From Bacillota bacterium (GTDB taxonomy: Bacteria > Bacillota > SHA-98 > UBA4971): DNA of 64,000 nt. The first letter of the stretch is position 1; each line of letters begins with the position of its first letter. Location: assembly GCA_012516125.1 (NCBI GenBank), contig JAAYXB010000014.1:86056-150055 (forward strand). Reading direction: 5' to 3'. Shown here piece after piece: positions 1 to 9,694 of the stretch. The notes beneath the pieces were generated by a model. That model made no database searches and was not told where the DNA came from. It saw only the letters and a program-made list of their open reading frames with translations. Position numbers and translations under genes: made by a program.

Positions 1-1647
1 CGGGGCGAGATGGCGTTTACCCCGACGAAACTGGTCGTTGACAGGCGAGGGTTTATCTACGCGGTCAACAAGGACGACTACCGGGGGATTCTCGTTTTCG
101 ACGGGGAGGGCAAGTTCCGGGGATTCTTCGGCTCGAACCCCGTGGGCTTCAACTGGCGCGCCCTGCTCATAAGGCTCTTCGCCACGAAGGCCCAGAAGGA
201 ACGGATAGCCAGGGACCTGCCACCGCCCCACTCCAACGTCACCATCGACGACCAGGGCTACATATACTCGTCTACATACTATGACACCAAGAACCAGATA
301 AAGAAGCTGAGCCCCGCCGGAGTCGACGTGTACAACAAGGGCCTCGTGATCAGGTATGGCGAGCGAAGGCGCGCCGGCAACCCCGCCTTCGTAGACATCG
401 CCGTGGACGACCAGGGCATCATCTCCGCCCTGGACGCAGGCACGGGGCAGGTCTACCAGTATGACCAGGACCGCCACCTCCTGCTTCTCTTCGGGACGAA
501 AGGCGACGGCAAGAGCCAGTTCAAGCTCCCTTCGAGCATCTCCGTGGACAGCGCCCGCAAGATATACGTGCTGGACAAGGACATCGGCGTCATCAAGGTC
601 TTCAGGCCGACTCACTTCGCCACGCTCGTCCACACCGCAAGCCGGCTCTATTACGACGGACGGTATGCGGAGGCGGAAGCGCCCTGGCGCGAGGTCATTC
701 GCCTCAACTCCAATTACTCCCTCGCGCACACCGGCATAGGCAAGGCGGCGCTCAAGCGCGGGGACCTCGAAACGGCGATGGCGCACTTCCGCTACGCGAA
801 GGACTACATCGGCTACTCCTCCGCGTTTGCGAAGCTGCGGTACAGGTACCTGCGCGAACACTTCGGATCGTTCATGGGATGGGTAGGGTTCCTCATCGCC
901 CTCCTCGTCGCCGCCAGGTGGGCTATCGGGCGTGTGATGGCACGTCCTCACGAGAAGTCGGGCTGGGTCGCAAGGTTCATCCAGTTCACGTTCAACATGA
1001 TCAGCAGCCCCTTCGAGACGTTTCTCGTGCTCAAGGCCGAGGGGCCAGTGGCCATGGCCTTCGTCATGGTCGGCCTCGCCATCGCGGCGCGCGTCTTCAC
1101 CTTGAAGGTCACAGGGTTCCAGCTTGCCCAGGCGAACCTCTTCGAGGCTCTCTCCCGGCTGAGCCGTTACCAGTGGACGTTTACCGGGTTTTACCTGGGA
1201 CAGGCGGACCCGGACGAGATCTCCATCGCAGCGGAAGCCGTGAAGGTGCTGCTCCCCTGGGCGCTCTGGGTCATCGCCAACTACGGAGTCAGCACCATCC
1301 ACGGCGGCGAGGGCTTTTTGCGCGACGTACTGGTAGGAAGCGCTTTCTCCCTGGCCCCTTACGTCGTTTTCGCGCCGCCCCTCGCCCTTCTCACGAACGT
1401 CGGAACCTGGGACGAAAGAGGCCTCTTCGTCACGCTGTGGTGGGGAATTGCGCTCTGGGTCGCGTTCCTCATGTTCAACCAGGTGAGGGTGATGCACAAC
1501 TACGAGTTCGCGGAGGCCTTGTGGGTCTCGCTGGTCACGATCTTTGGAATGCTGGTCCTCATCGGGGCGGGCGGGCTTACCTACTCCCTCACGAGCCAGA
1601 TGGTGAACTTCGCCCGCGAGGTGGCGGTCGAGCTGTCCATCAGGTGA
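1..1647 (+). CDS. Beta-propeller (NHL-like) / TPR / YIP1-type membrane protein, 5' end outside window
   Basis: The reading frame is open to the left edge, so the N-terminus is missing; the first ATG inside is at 10. Residues about 1-200 carry repeated propeller-type blades (motifs such as VDRRGFIYAV, IDDQGYIYSS, VDDQGIISAL, VDSARKIYVL), resembling NHL repeats. Residues about 205-275 look like two TPR units (AEAEAPWREVIRLNSNYSLAHTGIG). A membrane helix near 290 is followed by a Yip1-like block of about five helices to the end. Proteins of this layout commonly accompany DUF5696 proteins and sugar ABC permeases, as here. The role is probably in an envelope-anchored carbohydrate-uptake complex, but the biochemical function is unknown. 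The family assignment comes from motif reading, not a search. Confidence 0.75.
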   Translation, partial: RGEMAFTPTKLVVDRRGFIYAVNKDDYRGILVFDGEGKFRGFFGSNPVGFNWRALLIRLFATKAQKERIARDLPPPHSNVTIDDQGYIYSSTYYDTKNQIKKLSPAGVDVYNKGLVIRYGERRRAGNPAFVDIAVDDQGIISALDAGTGQVYQYDQDRHLLLLFGTKGDGKSQFKLPSSISVDSARKIYVLDKDIGVIKVFRPTHFATLVHTASRLYYDGRYAEAEAPWREVIRLNSNYSLAHTGIGKAALKRGDLETAMAHFRYAKDYIGYSSAFAKLRYRYLREHFGSFMGWVGFLIALLVAARWAIGRVMARPHEKSGWVARFIQFTFNMISSPFETFLVLKAEGPVAMAFVMVGLAIAARVFTLKVTGFQLAQANLFEALSRLSRYQWTFTGFYLGQADPDEISIAAEAVKVLLPWALWVIANYGVSTIHGGEGFLRDVLVGSAFSLAPYVVFAPPLALLTNVGTWDERGLFVTLWWGIALWVAFLMFNQVRVMHNYEFAEALWVSLVTIFGMLVLIGAGGLTYSLTSQMVNFAREVAVELSIR

Positions 1648-2015
1648 TCGTGTGCCCAGGGCTATCCAGGCGTCGGGTGGCCGTGCGCAATCCGGCTTCA
1701 CAGATTCGCATGGGTTCTTCGGTAGGCATGATGCTACTCTGTCAGATACGAAATGTGTGTGACCGCGCTGTTCCAGGAAGACCGTTCCCGGAAGACCCGT
1801 GACCTACGTCAACTGTCAGCTCAGGCAACGGCAGCGACGGCAATACCAGGAGATTCATACGTAGCAGGGTAGTACCAATGTTGGGTGGGCTTGAGGTGCC
1901 CAGGCATCCTCAGGTCTTGAGGAGTGGTTGCAGGTTGCGCATCCTGGGGCGGGACGTTTCCGCAAGAAAAAAGGCAAGGAAAGGCGATCAGAGCCGTACT
2001 GCGGTTCGTTCGGGC
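1648..2015. other. Intergenic, no gene seen
   Basis: About 370 bp between the YIP1-type gene and the DUF5696 gene. A short near-direct repeat, GTTCCAGGAAGACC then GTTCCCGGAAGACC, lies near 1770-1797. An in-frame extension of the next gene back to an ATG at 1878 is possible, but the extra residues do not look like protein. No convincing terminator or promoter was found. Confidence 0.4.
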
Positions 2016-4397
2016 ATGGGCCCGGGCATGGACATGGAGCACGAAAGGGTCCGCTGGGCCGGCTGGACGACCGTCGCTGGCATGCTTGCGGCCTTCGCGC
2101 TCGTGACCATCATCACAGGAGCGCGCTTCCTGACGCTGACACCGGCTCTGGCGCAGGGCACCGGAGAAGGGCAGTTGCCATCGCTGTTCTCCGGAGAGTT
2201 CGGGTTCCCTGAGGAGCCCGAGCCGGGCGCCGCTGAGGCCGAGCCGGCCGACCAGGCCGCGCCCGCCCCGCCGGAATCGCCTGTAGGCCCTGACTTCGAG
2301 CTTGTGGCCTCCAGTGCGAACCTCGAGCTTTACATGAACAAATCCGACTCGCGCCTCGCCGTGCGCGATCTTCGGTCGGGCAAGATCTGGCGCTCGAGCC
2401 CCGAGGTGGGCGATCGCCCGCTCAAGGGCGGGTCTCTCTGGCGCCAGCACATGGACTCCGCCTTCGTCGTCACCTACACCGACGCAAGGAAGCGGGGCAC
2501 GAAGGTCACCAACAACATCCGCGAGGCCGCGACCATCTCATGGGAGCCGCTGGAGTGGGGCCTGAAGGCACGCTATGACATGCCGAGGCTGGGCATAGCC
2601 CTCTCCATCGAGTATCGCCTCGGCGATGACTACCTGGACGTGCGCATCCCGGGCGATGAGATAGAGGAGCGAAGCGAGTTCAAGCTGGTGACGATTGAGC
2701 CTCTCCCCTTCTTCGGCGCGACATTCGACGACATCGATGGCTACATGCTCATCCCCGATGGGAGCGGCGCCCTCATGCATTTCGGCGGGCGCCGTGGCGA
2801 GCCCAGGCGCGCGTTCTATGAACCCATCTACGGCCATGACTGGATCGCCAAGAACATCTACTCCATCCTGACGCATGTCTCGATGCCCGTCTTCGGCATC
2901 GCCCACTCCGGCGCGGAGGGCCGCGAGGTGCCCGGTTCGTTCCTTGCCATCGTGACAAGGGGCGACTTCGAGGCCAGGATCACCTGCTCGCCCGCAGGGT
3001 ACATCACCGATTTCAACCGCGCAAGCGTCGAGTTCCTCGCAAGGCGGCAGTACTCCGCGCCCATCAGCGCCCAGGTCTTCGTAAACACCTTTACCGACGA
3101 CCTCATCCGGGGAGAGCGCTCCGCAAGATATGTGTTCCAGGCAGGCGACGAGGCTGGCTACCCGGGAATGGCCGCGGCCTATAGAAACTACCTTGTGAAG
3201 GATAGAGGGCTTACCAGGAACGCCGACGCCGATCCTGGCGCCGCCCCCGCCCGTCTTCAGCTTCGGATTTTCCACGGGATCACGAAGAAGACGGGCATGC
3301 TCTCTCGGTTCATCCCCATGACCACTTTTGACGAGGCCCGCGTCATCCTCGACGCGCTTCTCGACGCAGGCATCACCGGCATGGACGTGACCCTCGTCGG
3401 CTGGACGCGCGACGGCTACGACGGCGCCGCGCCGTTACGGCTTCCGCCCGACACGCGCCTCGGTGGCGAGAAGGGCCTCGCGGCATTTGTCGCCTACGCA
3501 AAGTCGAAGGGCCAGAGGGTATTCCTCGAGGATAACTACCTCGACGCCTTCCGGGGCAACGGCGGATTCTCCACGCGAACGGACGTCCTCCGGGGCTACG
3601 ACAAGCTCCCCCGGTTCATCGAGCCGGACAACTTCTTCCTGACGCCCGACGCCGCCATGCGCCATGCGTCCCACGACATGCCCATTATGGCGAGGCTCGG
3701 GGTGGACGGCATCGACATCCGTTACCTGGGCCAGTATGCGCTGTCCCACACTGAGCGCCGCCGCTCGGAGCGGCGCGACGAGGTGACCGCGAAATGGCTC
3801 AAGCTTGCGGACCTCGCCCGGCGCAAGTTCGGCAGCGTAGGCTCCATTGGCGGCGACATGTACGTCCTCGGCTACGTGGACCGGATAACCGACGTCTGGA
3901 TGGAGGACAGCGAGTACGAGTTCGTTGACGAGGACGTCCCATTCTACCAGATGGTGGTGCATGGGCTCGTGCCCTACTGCGGTTACCCGGGCAACCTCCG
4001 CAGCGACCCGGACATCGAGTTCCTGAAGATGATCGAGTACGGCGCCCTGCCCGCCTTCGAGCTGACCTACGGGCACTCGTCGGCCCTTCGGGAAACCCAG
4101 TACAACATGCTCTTCAGCTCCTTCTACAAGGACTGGATCGACGTCGCGGCGAAGGAATGGCGCGTGGTCTGCGCCGAGATGGGCGACCTCCAATCGAAGC
4201 TCATGACGGGCCACAGGGTCATCGCGCCCGGCGTCAGGGAGACTGCGTACGAGGACGGCACCCGGGTCGTCGTGAACTACAACGAGTTCGACCAAGAAGT
4301 GGACGGGACGCTGGTCCGCGCCCGCAGCTATGCGGTAGTTCGCCGCGACGCCGCCACCGGAGACTCCCGCACCCGCGAAGGGGGGACCGCAAGGTGA
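2016..4397 (+). CDS. DUF5696 domain protein (glycosidase-like, sugar-transport associated)
   Basis: About 793 residues from the ATG at 2016; other in-frame ATGs are at 1878, 2028 and 2034, and no start has a clear Shine-Dalgarno site. An N-terminal hydrophobic segment (WTTVAGMLAAFALVTIITGA), probably an export signal or anchor, is followed by an Ala/Pro/Glu-rich linker. The body begins with the DUF5696-like motif LYMNKSDSRLAVRDLRSGKIW. The second half looks like a TIM-barrel (FDEARVILDALLDAGITGMDV; GLAAFVAYAKSKGQRVFLEDN). DUF5696 proteins are consistently found with sugar ABC permeases and are thought to be extracytoplasmic carbohydrate-handling proteins; no activity is proven. The stop overlaps the start of the next permease (GTGA), showing translational coupling in one operon. 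Confidence 0.8.
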   Translation: MGPGMDMEHERVRWAGWTTVAGMLAAFALVTIITGARFLTLTPALAQGTGEGQLPSLFSGEFGFPEEPEPGAAEAEPADQAAPAPPESPVGPDFELVASSANLELYMNKSDSRLAVRDLRSGKIWRSSPEVGDRPLKGGSLWRQHMDSAFVVTYTDARKRGTKVTNNIREAATISWEPLEWGLKARYDMPRLGIALSIEYRLGDDYLDVRIPGDEIEERSEFKLVTIEPLPFFGATFDDIDGYMLIPDGSGALMHFGGRRGEPRRAFYEPIYGHDWIAKNIYSILTHVSMPVFGIAHSGAEGREVPGSFLAIVTRGDFEARITCSPAGYITDFNRASVEFLARRQYSAPISAQVFVNTFTDDLIRGERSARYVFQAGDEAGYPGMAAAYRNYLVKDRGLTRNADADPGAAPARLQLRIFHGITKKTGMLSRFIPMTTFDEARVILDALLDAGITGMDVTLVGWTRDGYDGAAPLRLPPDTRLGGEKGLAAFVAYAKSKGQRVFLEDNYLDAFRGNGGFSTRTDVLRGYDKLPRFIEPDNFFLTPDAAMRHASHDMPIMARLGVDGIDIRYLGQYALSHTERRRSERRDEVTAKWLKLADLARRKFGSVGSIGGDMYVLGYVDRITDVWMEDSEYEFVDEDVPFYQMVVHGLVPYCGYPGNLRSDPDIEFLKMIEYGALPAFELTYGHSSALRETQYNMLFSSFYKDWIDVAAKEWRVVCAEMGDLQSKLMTGHRVIAPGVRETAYEDGTRVVVNYNEFDQEVDGTLVRARSYAVVRRDAATGDSRTREGGTAR

Positions 4398-5389
4398 ATC
4401 CCGAGGCCAGGCGCCCGCAAAGCTCGAGGTCAAGGTCCAGCTCGCGACCGGCGCCGGGATCTATACCAAGGTCGATGCCGAGATCGATGCCGAGGCCGAC
4501 GGCAAAGCCGGTGGCGAGGCAGAGGTTCAAGCTGAGCCTCTCAGGAAGGCGCGCATTGTGGGGCTTCATCCTCCTCACTCCGTGGTTTGCCGGGATGGCC
4601 ATCTTCGCCCTGGGGCCGTTCGTTCAGTCGTTCGTGATAAGCCTGAGCGAGGTGGACCTCATCCGCGGCTTCAACCTGAGGTTTGTCGGCCTCGCAAACT
4701 ACCGCGAGGCGTTCGTGGTGGACCAGAGGTTCGTGCCGCTCCTCCTGCGCACGATTGCGGACAGCGTCATCAACGTCCCGATCATACTGGTCTTCTCGCT
4801 CGTAGCCGCCTTCCTCATAAACCAGCGTATCAGAGGGCTTGGGTTCTATCGCGCCGTCTTTTTCCTCCCCGTAGTGGTTGTTTCCGGAATAGTTGTGGAG
4901 CAGCTCTTCAACCAGGACATAGCTAACACGATGTACAGCGGGATCATCCCAATCGTGCTGATGGTCTTCAGGTATTTCGGGAATCAGGTTGCCACGATGG
5001 TAGCCAACTTTCTGTCCACGATCCTCATGGTCCTGTGGCGATCGGGGGTGCAGATCCTCCTCTTCCTTGCCGGCCTTCAGGGGATCTCATGCACCTATTA
5101 CGAGGCTGCGAGGGTGGACGGCGCAACAGACTGGGAGGTCTTCTGGCTGGTCACCCTCCCTATGCTCACGCCGATCATCCTGGTGAATATCATCTACACC
5201 ATCGTAGACTCGTTTACTGACGTCTTCAACGAGATGCTGTTCTTCATAAAGGACGTCGGGTTCTCGGGCAGCTTCAGGCTGGGGTACGCCGCTGCCCTCG
5301 GATGGATCTACTTTCTCATGATTTTCATCATCATCGCCATCGTGACCCTGTCATCCCGCAGGTGGGTCTTCTATGGCGGTGAACGCTAA
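4394..5389 (+). CDS. Carbohydrate ABC transporter permease (MalF/UgpA type)
   Basis: Inner-membrane permease, about 331 residues. The GTG at 4394 overlaps the upstream TGA and follows a GGGGGG Shine-Dalgarno tract. The first 45 residues are basic and low-complexity, including a repeated Met-Pro-Arg-Ser unit encoded by near-perfect 12-bp repeats at about 4470-4500. Six membrane segments follow; the EAA loop that docks the ATPase reads EAARVDGATDWEVFWLVTLP. The first helix (WGFILLTPWFAGMAIFALGPF) is typical of the MalF/UgpA subfamily. Its partner permease follows at 5653 after a structured intercistronic element. The TAA stop is itself part of that element. No ATPase is encoded nearby, so a shared MsmX-like ATPase elsewhere is inferred. 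Confidence 0.9.
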   Translation: MNPEARRPQSSRSRSSSRPAPGSIPRSMPRSMPRPTAKPVARQRFKLSLSGRRALWGFILLTPWFAGMAIFALGPFVQSFVISLSEVDLIRGFNLRFVGLANYREAFVVDQRFVPLLLRTIADSVINVPIILVFSLVAAFLINQRIRGLGFYRAVFFLPVVVVSGIVVEQLFNQDIANTMYSGIIPIVLMVFRYFGNQVATMVANFLSTILMVLWRSGVQILLFLAGLQGISCTYYEAARVDGATDWEVFWLVTLPMLTPIILVNIIYTIVDSFTDVFNEMLFFIKDVGFSGSFRLGYAAALGWIYFLMIFIIIAIVTLSSRRWVFYGGER

Positions 5390-5584
5390 GTGAGGGTGCA
5401 GAAATGCTCCCGACTTTTGGGAGAGGTTGCCGGTGATTGCACGAGGGGTGTCAAAATCCGGCCACCGGCCAGACGGGCCGGATTTTGTCAAGGCGCCCCG
5501 CTTGGGGCGCCGTCCCCGAGTGCAACACCGGCAACCCGGCAACTACTGGAAGAGTGGCGAGGATTAACGCACCCTCACTTAGCG
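5384..5584 (+). repeat. Intercistronic structured element, copy 1 (long form, intact)
   Basis: 201 bp bounded by perfect 16-bp terminal inverted repeats: CGCTAAGTGAGGGTGC on the left and its reverse complement on the right. Inside are a CTCCC/GGGAG hairpin, a long stem made of GGTTGCCGGTGATTGCAC and GTGCAACACCGGCAACC (one bulged base), and within it two hairpins: CAAAATCCGGCC/GGCCGGATTTTG and GGCGCCCC-GCTT-GGGGCGCC. The left end overlaps the permease stop codon (TAA 5387-5389). Similar copies occur at 9692, 18080, 37110, 39438 and 58679. This looks like a MITE- or REP-like family, or a structured RNA element; it has no coding content. Confidence 0.85.
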
Positions 5585-5652
5585 GATTCTGTTTGGCAAG
5601 GTGAGGGCGAGTTTTCACGATCAGGCTGAAGAAGCAGCAGGAGGCGTTCCAG

Positions 5653-6636
5653 GTGGCAGGCTCCCGTCAGGTCACATATAGCGCGATAACCGGCCTTGCC
5701 GCCCGGCTGCGGGCCTCGATGCGGCCCGACGCCCGGGGCGTGCCGGTCATGTTGGTGTGGGCGAGGAGGCTCCAGAATCTCTTTTTCAAGGCCCTCCTCT
5801 ACCTCGTGCTGACCGGGATCGCCTTCACCTTCTTGCTCCCCATCATCTACATGGCGAGCACCGGGCTCAAGACCGTCGAGGACTACATAGACCCCGGCGT
5901 GCGCTGGGTGCCCACCGAGCCGAACTACAACAACTTCGTCCTCGCCTATCAGGGCCTGGCGTACCTCGCCACTCTGCGCAACAGCTCCCTTGTAGCAGTG
6001 GTCTCCGCCCTCGGCCAGATCATCTCGTGCTCGATGATCGGGTACGCCTTCGCCCGGATCAGGTTCCCCGGCCGCGAGTTTCTCTTCCTGCTAGTGCTTT
6101 TCACCTTCATAGTGCCGCCACAGACGATCGTGGTGCCTCTCTTCATACTCTATCGGCGCCTTGGCTGGATAGACACGTACTGGCCGTTCATCGTGCCCAG
6201 TTTCCTCGGTCACGGCCTGCGCGGCGCGCTGTTCATCCTTATCTTCCGGCAGTTCTTCCGCAGGCTTCCATGGGAGCTGGAGGACGCGGCCCGCATCGAC
6301 GGCTGCAACGAGTTCCAGACATACTTGCGCATAATGCTGCCGCTCGCGAGGCCGGCGATCCTGGTAACTTTCCTCTTCTCGCTGGTATGGCACTGGAACG
6401 ACTTCTACGAGCCGATGATGTACCTCATGAAACTCGAGAAATTCACGATGCCGCTGCGCCTGCGGATGCTCCAGACGGGGCTTGAGCAGATCTACGGCGG
6501 ACAGGGAGCCAATCTCATGAACGAGCCGCTCGTGATGGCCGCGGCGCTTCTCGTCATCGCGCCGCCGCTCATCCTCTACGCGTTCGCGCAGCGCTATTTC
6601 GTGGAGAGCATAGAACGCACGGGGCTGGTTGACTGA
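5653..6636 (+). CDS. Carbohydrate ABC transporter permease (MalG type)
   Basis: Partner of the permease at 4394, 327 residues. The GTG start at 5653 has an AGGAGG site eight bases upstream. A basic N-terminal stretch of about 35 residues precedes six membrane helices. The EAA loop reads EDAARIDGCNEFQTYLRIMLPLA, and the protein ends with FVESIERTGLVD, as MalG-type permeases usually do. With the MalF-type subunit it should form the membrane channel of a sugar importer. It is followed after one base by the start of the large solute-binding fusion gene, so the genes are probably co-transcribed. Confidence 0.9.
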   Translation: MAGSRQVTYSAITGLAARLRASMRPDARGVPVMLVWARRLQNLFFKALLYLVLTGIAFTFLLPIIYMASTGLKTVEDYIDPGVRWVPTEPNYNNFVLAYQGLAYLATLRNSSLVAVVSALGQIISCSMIGYAFARIRFPGREFLFLLVLFTFIVPPQTIVVPLFILYRRLGWIDTYWPFIVPSFLGHGLRGALFILIFRQFFRRLPWELEDAARIDGCNEFQTYLRIMLPLARPAILVTFLFSLVWHWNDFYEPMMYLMKLEKFTMPLRLRMLQTGLEQIYGGQGANLMNEPLVMAAALLVIAPPLILYAFAQRYFVESIERTGLVD

Positions 6637-6637
6637 C

Positions 6638-9600
6638 ATGAGGAAGGGTATAACCAGGCTGGCTAGCGCCGTTACATTCCTGATACTGCTCCTCCTGGGC
6701 GCGGCGCTCTCGTGCCCGGAAGTTGCCCTGGCACAGACACAGCCCAAGGACGAGGCTGTCGAGGTTGGGACCGGGGCACGGGCTGAGACCGGGGACATCT
6801 TTCGTCTCAAAGAGCGGCCGTACGCCGACGTGCTCGCGGACTTGCGGGCCGAGGGACTCGCATCCGCGCTCGACGTGGACATCACTGTGCCCGCCTGGCG
6901 TTACGCCGCCGCCCAGGCGGACGTGCGTGTCGCAGAAGAGATGGGCGGCGAAGGCCCGGCCCTCGTGTGGGCGGGTGAGGAGGGCTGGGTCGAGTGGGAG
7001 GTCCACGTGCCGAAGTCCGGCCTGTACAACATCGAGCTCAGGTATTACCCGCTCCCCGGGAGACGCGCGTCCATCCAGCGAGACCTCAAGATAGACGGCG
7101 AGTATCCTTTCGCGGAGGCAAAGAAACTCATCTTCCAGCGCACCTGGCGCGACGCAGGCCCGCCTGCCACCGACAACCGGGGCGACCACGTCAGGCCGCG
7201 ACAGGTCGAGGTGCCGATGTGGCGCACGGTGCGCCTGGAGGATGCGGACGCCATGCACGACCGGCCGTTCCTCTTCTATCTCTCTGCGGGAAAGCACCGA
7301 CTTCGCATGGGCGGCATCCGCGAGCCGATCGTCCTCAAGTATCTGCGGATATGCCCCGGAGAGCAGATCCCGGCGTACGGCGACGTGCTGAAAGAATACA
7401 GGCGGCTCGGCTACGAGCCCGTTCAGAACGCGTTCGTGAAGATCCAGGCCGAGGATGCGGCCTTGAAGTCAGACCCCACGATCAGACGCGAGTATGGCGA
7501 GGATCCGCTCTCTGAGCCCATCTCCCACGACCACAGGCTGCTATCGGAGTTCGGGGGCTTGCGCTGGCGCCGGGGCGGCCAGTTCGTGTCGTGGAAGTTC
7601 TCCGTCCCGAAGACCGGGCTGTACCAGATCGCCATGCGCGTCTGGCAGCCATGGAGCCACGAGCCGATCTACCGTGAGATCCGCATCGACGGCAAGGTCC
7701 CGTTCCAAGAGATGCTCCAGGTGCCTTTCCGCGAGGACCCCGGGTGGAGGATGCAGGTGCTCGCGGACAGATGCGGCGAGCCGTACCTTTTCTACCTCGA
7801 AGAGGGCGAGCACACTCTCACCATGACCGTGAAGGTAGGGCCCATCGCGCCCGTCATTTGGAGCATGGAGCAGGTCCAGAGGACCCTCTCCATGGTGGGC
7901 CGCGAGGTCATAATGCTCACCGGCTCGAATCCCGACCCCAACATGGAGTGGGAGCTCGACCGGCAGATCCCGGACCTCATCCCAACGCTCGAGAGCGTCG
8001 TAAGGAAGCTGGAAGCCACCTACGCGGACCTCGTGCGCGTGTCCACGAAGCCGAGCAGCGTCGCAAACAACCTGAAGATGGTGGCATCGCAGCTCAAAAG
8101 CATGATAGCCAATCCCGATTCCATTCCCACCCGTATCGAGCAGCTCGCGAACAGCCAGGCACAGCTGGGCCAGGGGGCCCTGGGCCTTCGCAACCACCCG
8201 CTCCAGATGGACTACATCCTCATCACCTCGCCCGGCGCGCGCCTGCCACGCGCGAGGGCCACCATCGGCGAGCAGCTTGCCAGGGGGGTCCGGGAGTTCC
8301 TGAGGTCCTTCAGGAAGGACTACTCGGGCGTGGGGAGCACGTTTGGGCAGGCCGGCGGCGGGATCGGCGAGACCACCCTCAACGTGTGGATCGCGCGCGG
8401 GCGCGACTGGGCGGAGATCATAAAAGACCTCATCGAGGAGGACTTTACCCCGAGGACGGGCGTGAGAGTCAACGTCAACATCATGCCGGCGGGCGACATC
8501 AGGGCGCTCCTCCTCTCCGCCGTGGCGGGGCGCGCGCCCGACATCGCCATGGGCGTGGACGCGAACTTCCCCGTGGAGTTCGCCATCAGGGGCGCGCTCG
8601 AGCCGCTCGACAAGTTCCCGCACTACCCGGAGGTCACGAAGAGGTTCCGGCCGGGGGCGCTCGTCCCCTTCCGGTATCGTGGCGCCTCTTACGCCCTGCC
8701 TGAGGAGCAGAACTTCACCATGCTCTTCTACCGGAAGGACATCCTCGGCGAGCTTGGCCTTACGCCTCCCGAGACCTGGGATGATGTGTACGGCCTCATG
8801 TCTACGCTACACCAGAACGGGCTTGACTTCTATTACCCGTACGGCCTATTCACGCCGTTCTTGTTCCAGCACGGCGGCAACTACTACACGCCTGACGGCC
8901 TCCGGTCGGCGCTGGACACGCCAGAGGCCCTTGCGGCCTTCAAGGAATGGACCGGGCTTTATACGAGCTACAAGGTGCCGACCATAGCCAACTTCTACAT
9001 GCGAATGCGCACCGGCGAGATGCCCATAGGCATCGCCGACTACTCCACGTACGTCCTGCTATCCACCGCCGCTCCGGAGATAACGGGATGGTGGGAGATG
9101 AGGCCGATGCCCGGCCGAAGGCTGCCGGACGGCAGGATCGACCGCTCCACCGGTGGCACGTCCAGGGCGGTGATGATGTTCCGACAGAGCCGGCACAAGG
9201 AGGCTGCGTGGGAGCTCATAAAGTGGTGGACGTCCACCGAGGTCCAGGTGCGCTTCGGCACCGAGCTCGAGGCGCTTCTCGGAGTCGAGGCCAGATGGAA
9301 CAGCGCCAACGTGGAAGCGCTCAAGGAGCTACCATGGCCCAGAAAGGACATCGAGGCCGTGCTGGAGCAATGGGAATGGTTCCGGGAGCAGCCCGTCGTG
9401 CTGGGAGGCTACTACACGTCCCGCCACGTCATCAACGCCTGGAACCGCGTGGTGCTCGAGGGCTGGAACCCGCGCGAGGCCCTGGAGCAGGCGGTCGAGG
9501 ACATCGACCGCGAACTGCGCAAGAAGCAGGAGGAGTTCGGCGTGTTCGCAACGGGCGCTGGGGCTGATACTAAGACTGAGACTGAGACTGGGGCTGAGGC

Positions 9601-9694
9601 TGAGGCTGAGGCTGAGGCTGGGGCTGGGGCGAGAACCGGGACTGGGATCGAAGCCGAGGCCGGGACCAGGACCGGCGGTGCCACCGGACGGTGA
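6638..9694 (+). CDS. Large solute-binding protein with two N-terminal carbohydrate-binding-like modules
   Basis: 1018 residues from the ATG at 6638. A cleavable signal peptide ends near ALAQ; the sequence ALSC is a poor lipobox, so a soluble periplasmic protein is likely. Two related beta-sandwich-like modules follow at about 70-260 and 300-425 (VPKSGLYNIELRYYPLP and VPKTGLYQIAMRVWQPW, each with an IDG motif), resembling carbohydrate-binding modules. A helical linker spans about 430-580. Residues about 585-960 form a family 1 extracellular solute-binding domain (WARDIA-like core reads APDIAMGVDANFPVEFAIRG). The tail is a Thr/Glu/Ala/Gly repeat encoded by a GGCTGA-type hexanucleotide run (about 9563-9665). 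The usual solute-binding protein is about 420 residues, so this is a large fusion. The TGA stop lies in repeat copy 2. Confidence 0.85.
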   Translation: MRKGITRLASAVTFLILLLLGAALSCPEVALAQTQPKDEAVEVGTGARAETGDIFRLKERPYADVLADLRAEGLASALDVDITVPAWRYAAAQADVRVAEEMGGEGPALVWAGEEGWVEWEVHVPKSGLYNIELRYYPLPGRRASIQRDLKIDGEYPFAEAKKLIFQRTWRDAGPPATDNRGDHVRPRQVEVPMWRTVRLEDADAMHDRPFLFYLSAGKHRLRMGGIREPIVLKYLRICPGEQIPAYGDVLKEYRRLGYEPVQNAFVKIQAEDAALKSDPTIRREYGEDPLSEPISHDHRLLSEFGGLRWRRGGQFVSWKFSVPKTGLYQIAMRVWQPWSHEPIYREIRIDGKVPFQEMLQVPFREDPGWRMQVLADRCGEPYLFYLEEGEHTLTMTVKVGPIAPVIWSMEQVQRTLSMVGREVIMLTGSNPDPNMEWELDRQIPDLIPTLESVVRKLEATYADLVRVSTKPSSVANNLKMVASQLKSMIANPDSIPTRIEQLANSQAQLGQGALGLRNHPLQMDYILITSPGARLPRARATIGEQLARGVREFLRSFRKDYSGVGSTFGQAGGGIGETTLNVWIARGRDWAEIIKDLIEEDFTPRTGVRVNVNIMPAGDIRALLLSAVAGRAPDIAMGVDANFPVEFAIRGALEPLDKFPHYPEVTKRFRPGALVPFRYRGASYALPEEQNFTMLFYRKDILGELGLTPPETWDDVYGLMSTLHQNGLDFYYPYGLFTPFLFQHGGNYYTPDGLRSALDTPEALAAFKEWTGLYTSYKVPTIANFYMRMRTGEMPIGIADYSTYVLLSTAAPEITGWWEMRPMPGRRLPDGRIDRSTGGTSRAVMMFRQSRHKEAAWELIKWWTSTEVQVRFGTELEALLGVEARWNSANVEALKELPWPRKDIEAVLEQWEWFREQPVVLGGYYTSRHVINAWNRVVLEGWNPREALEQAVEDIDRELRKKQEEFGVFATGAGADTKTETETGAEAEAEAEAGAGARTGTGIEAEAGTRTGGATGR

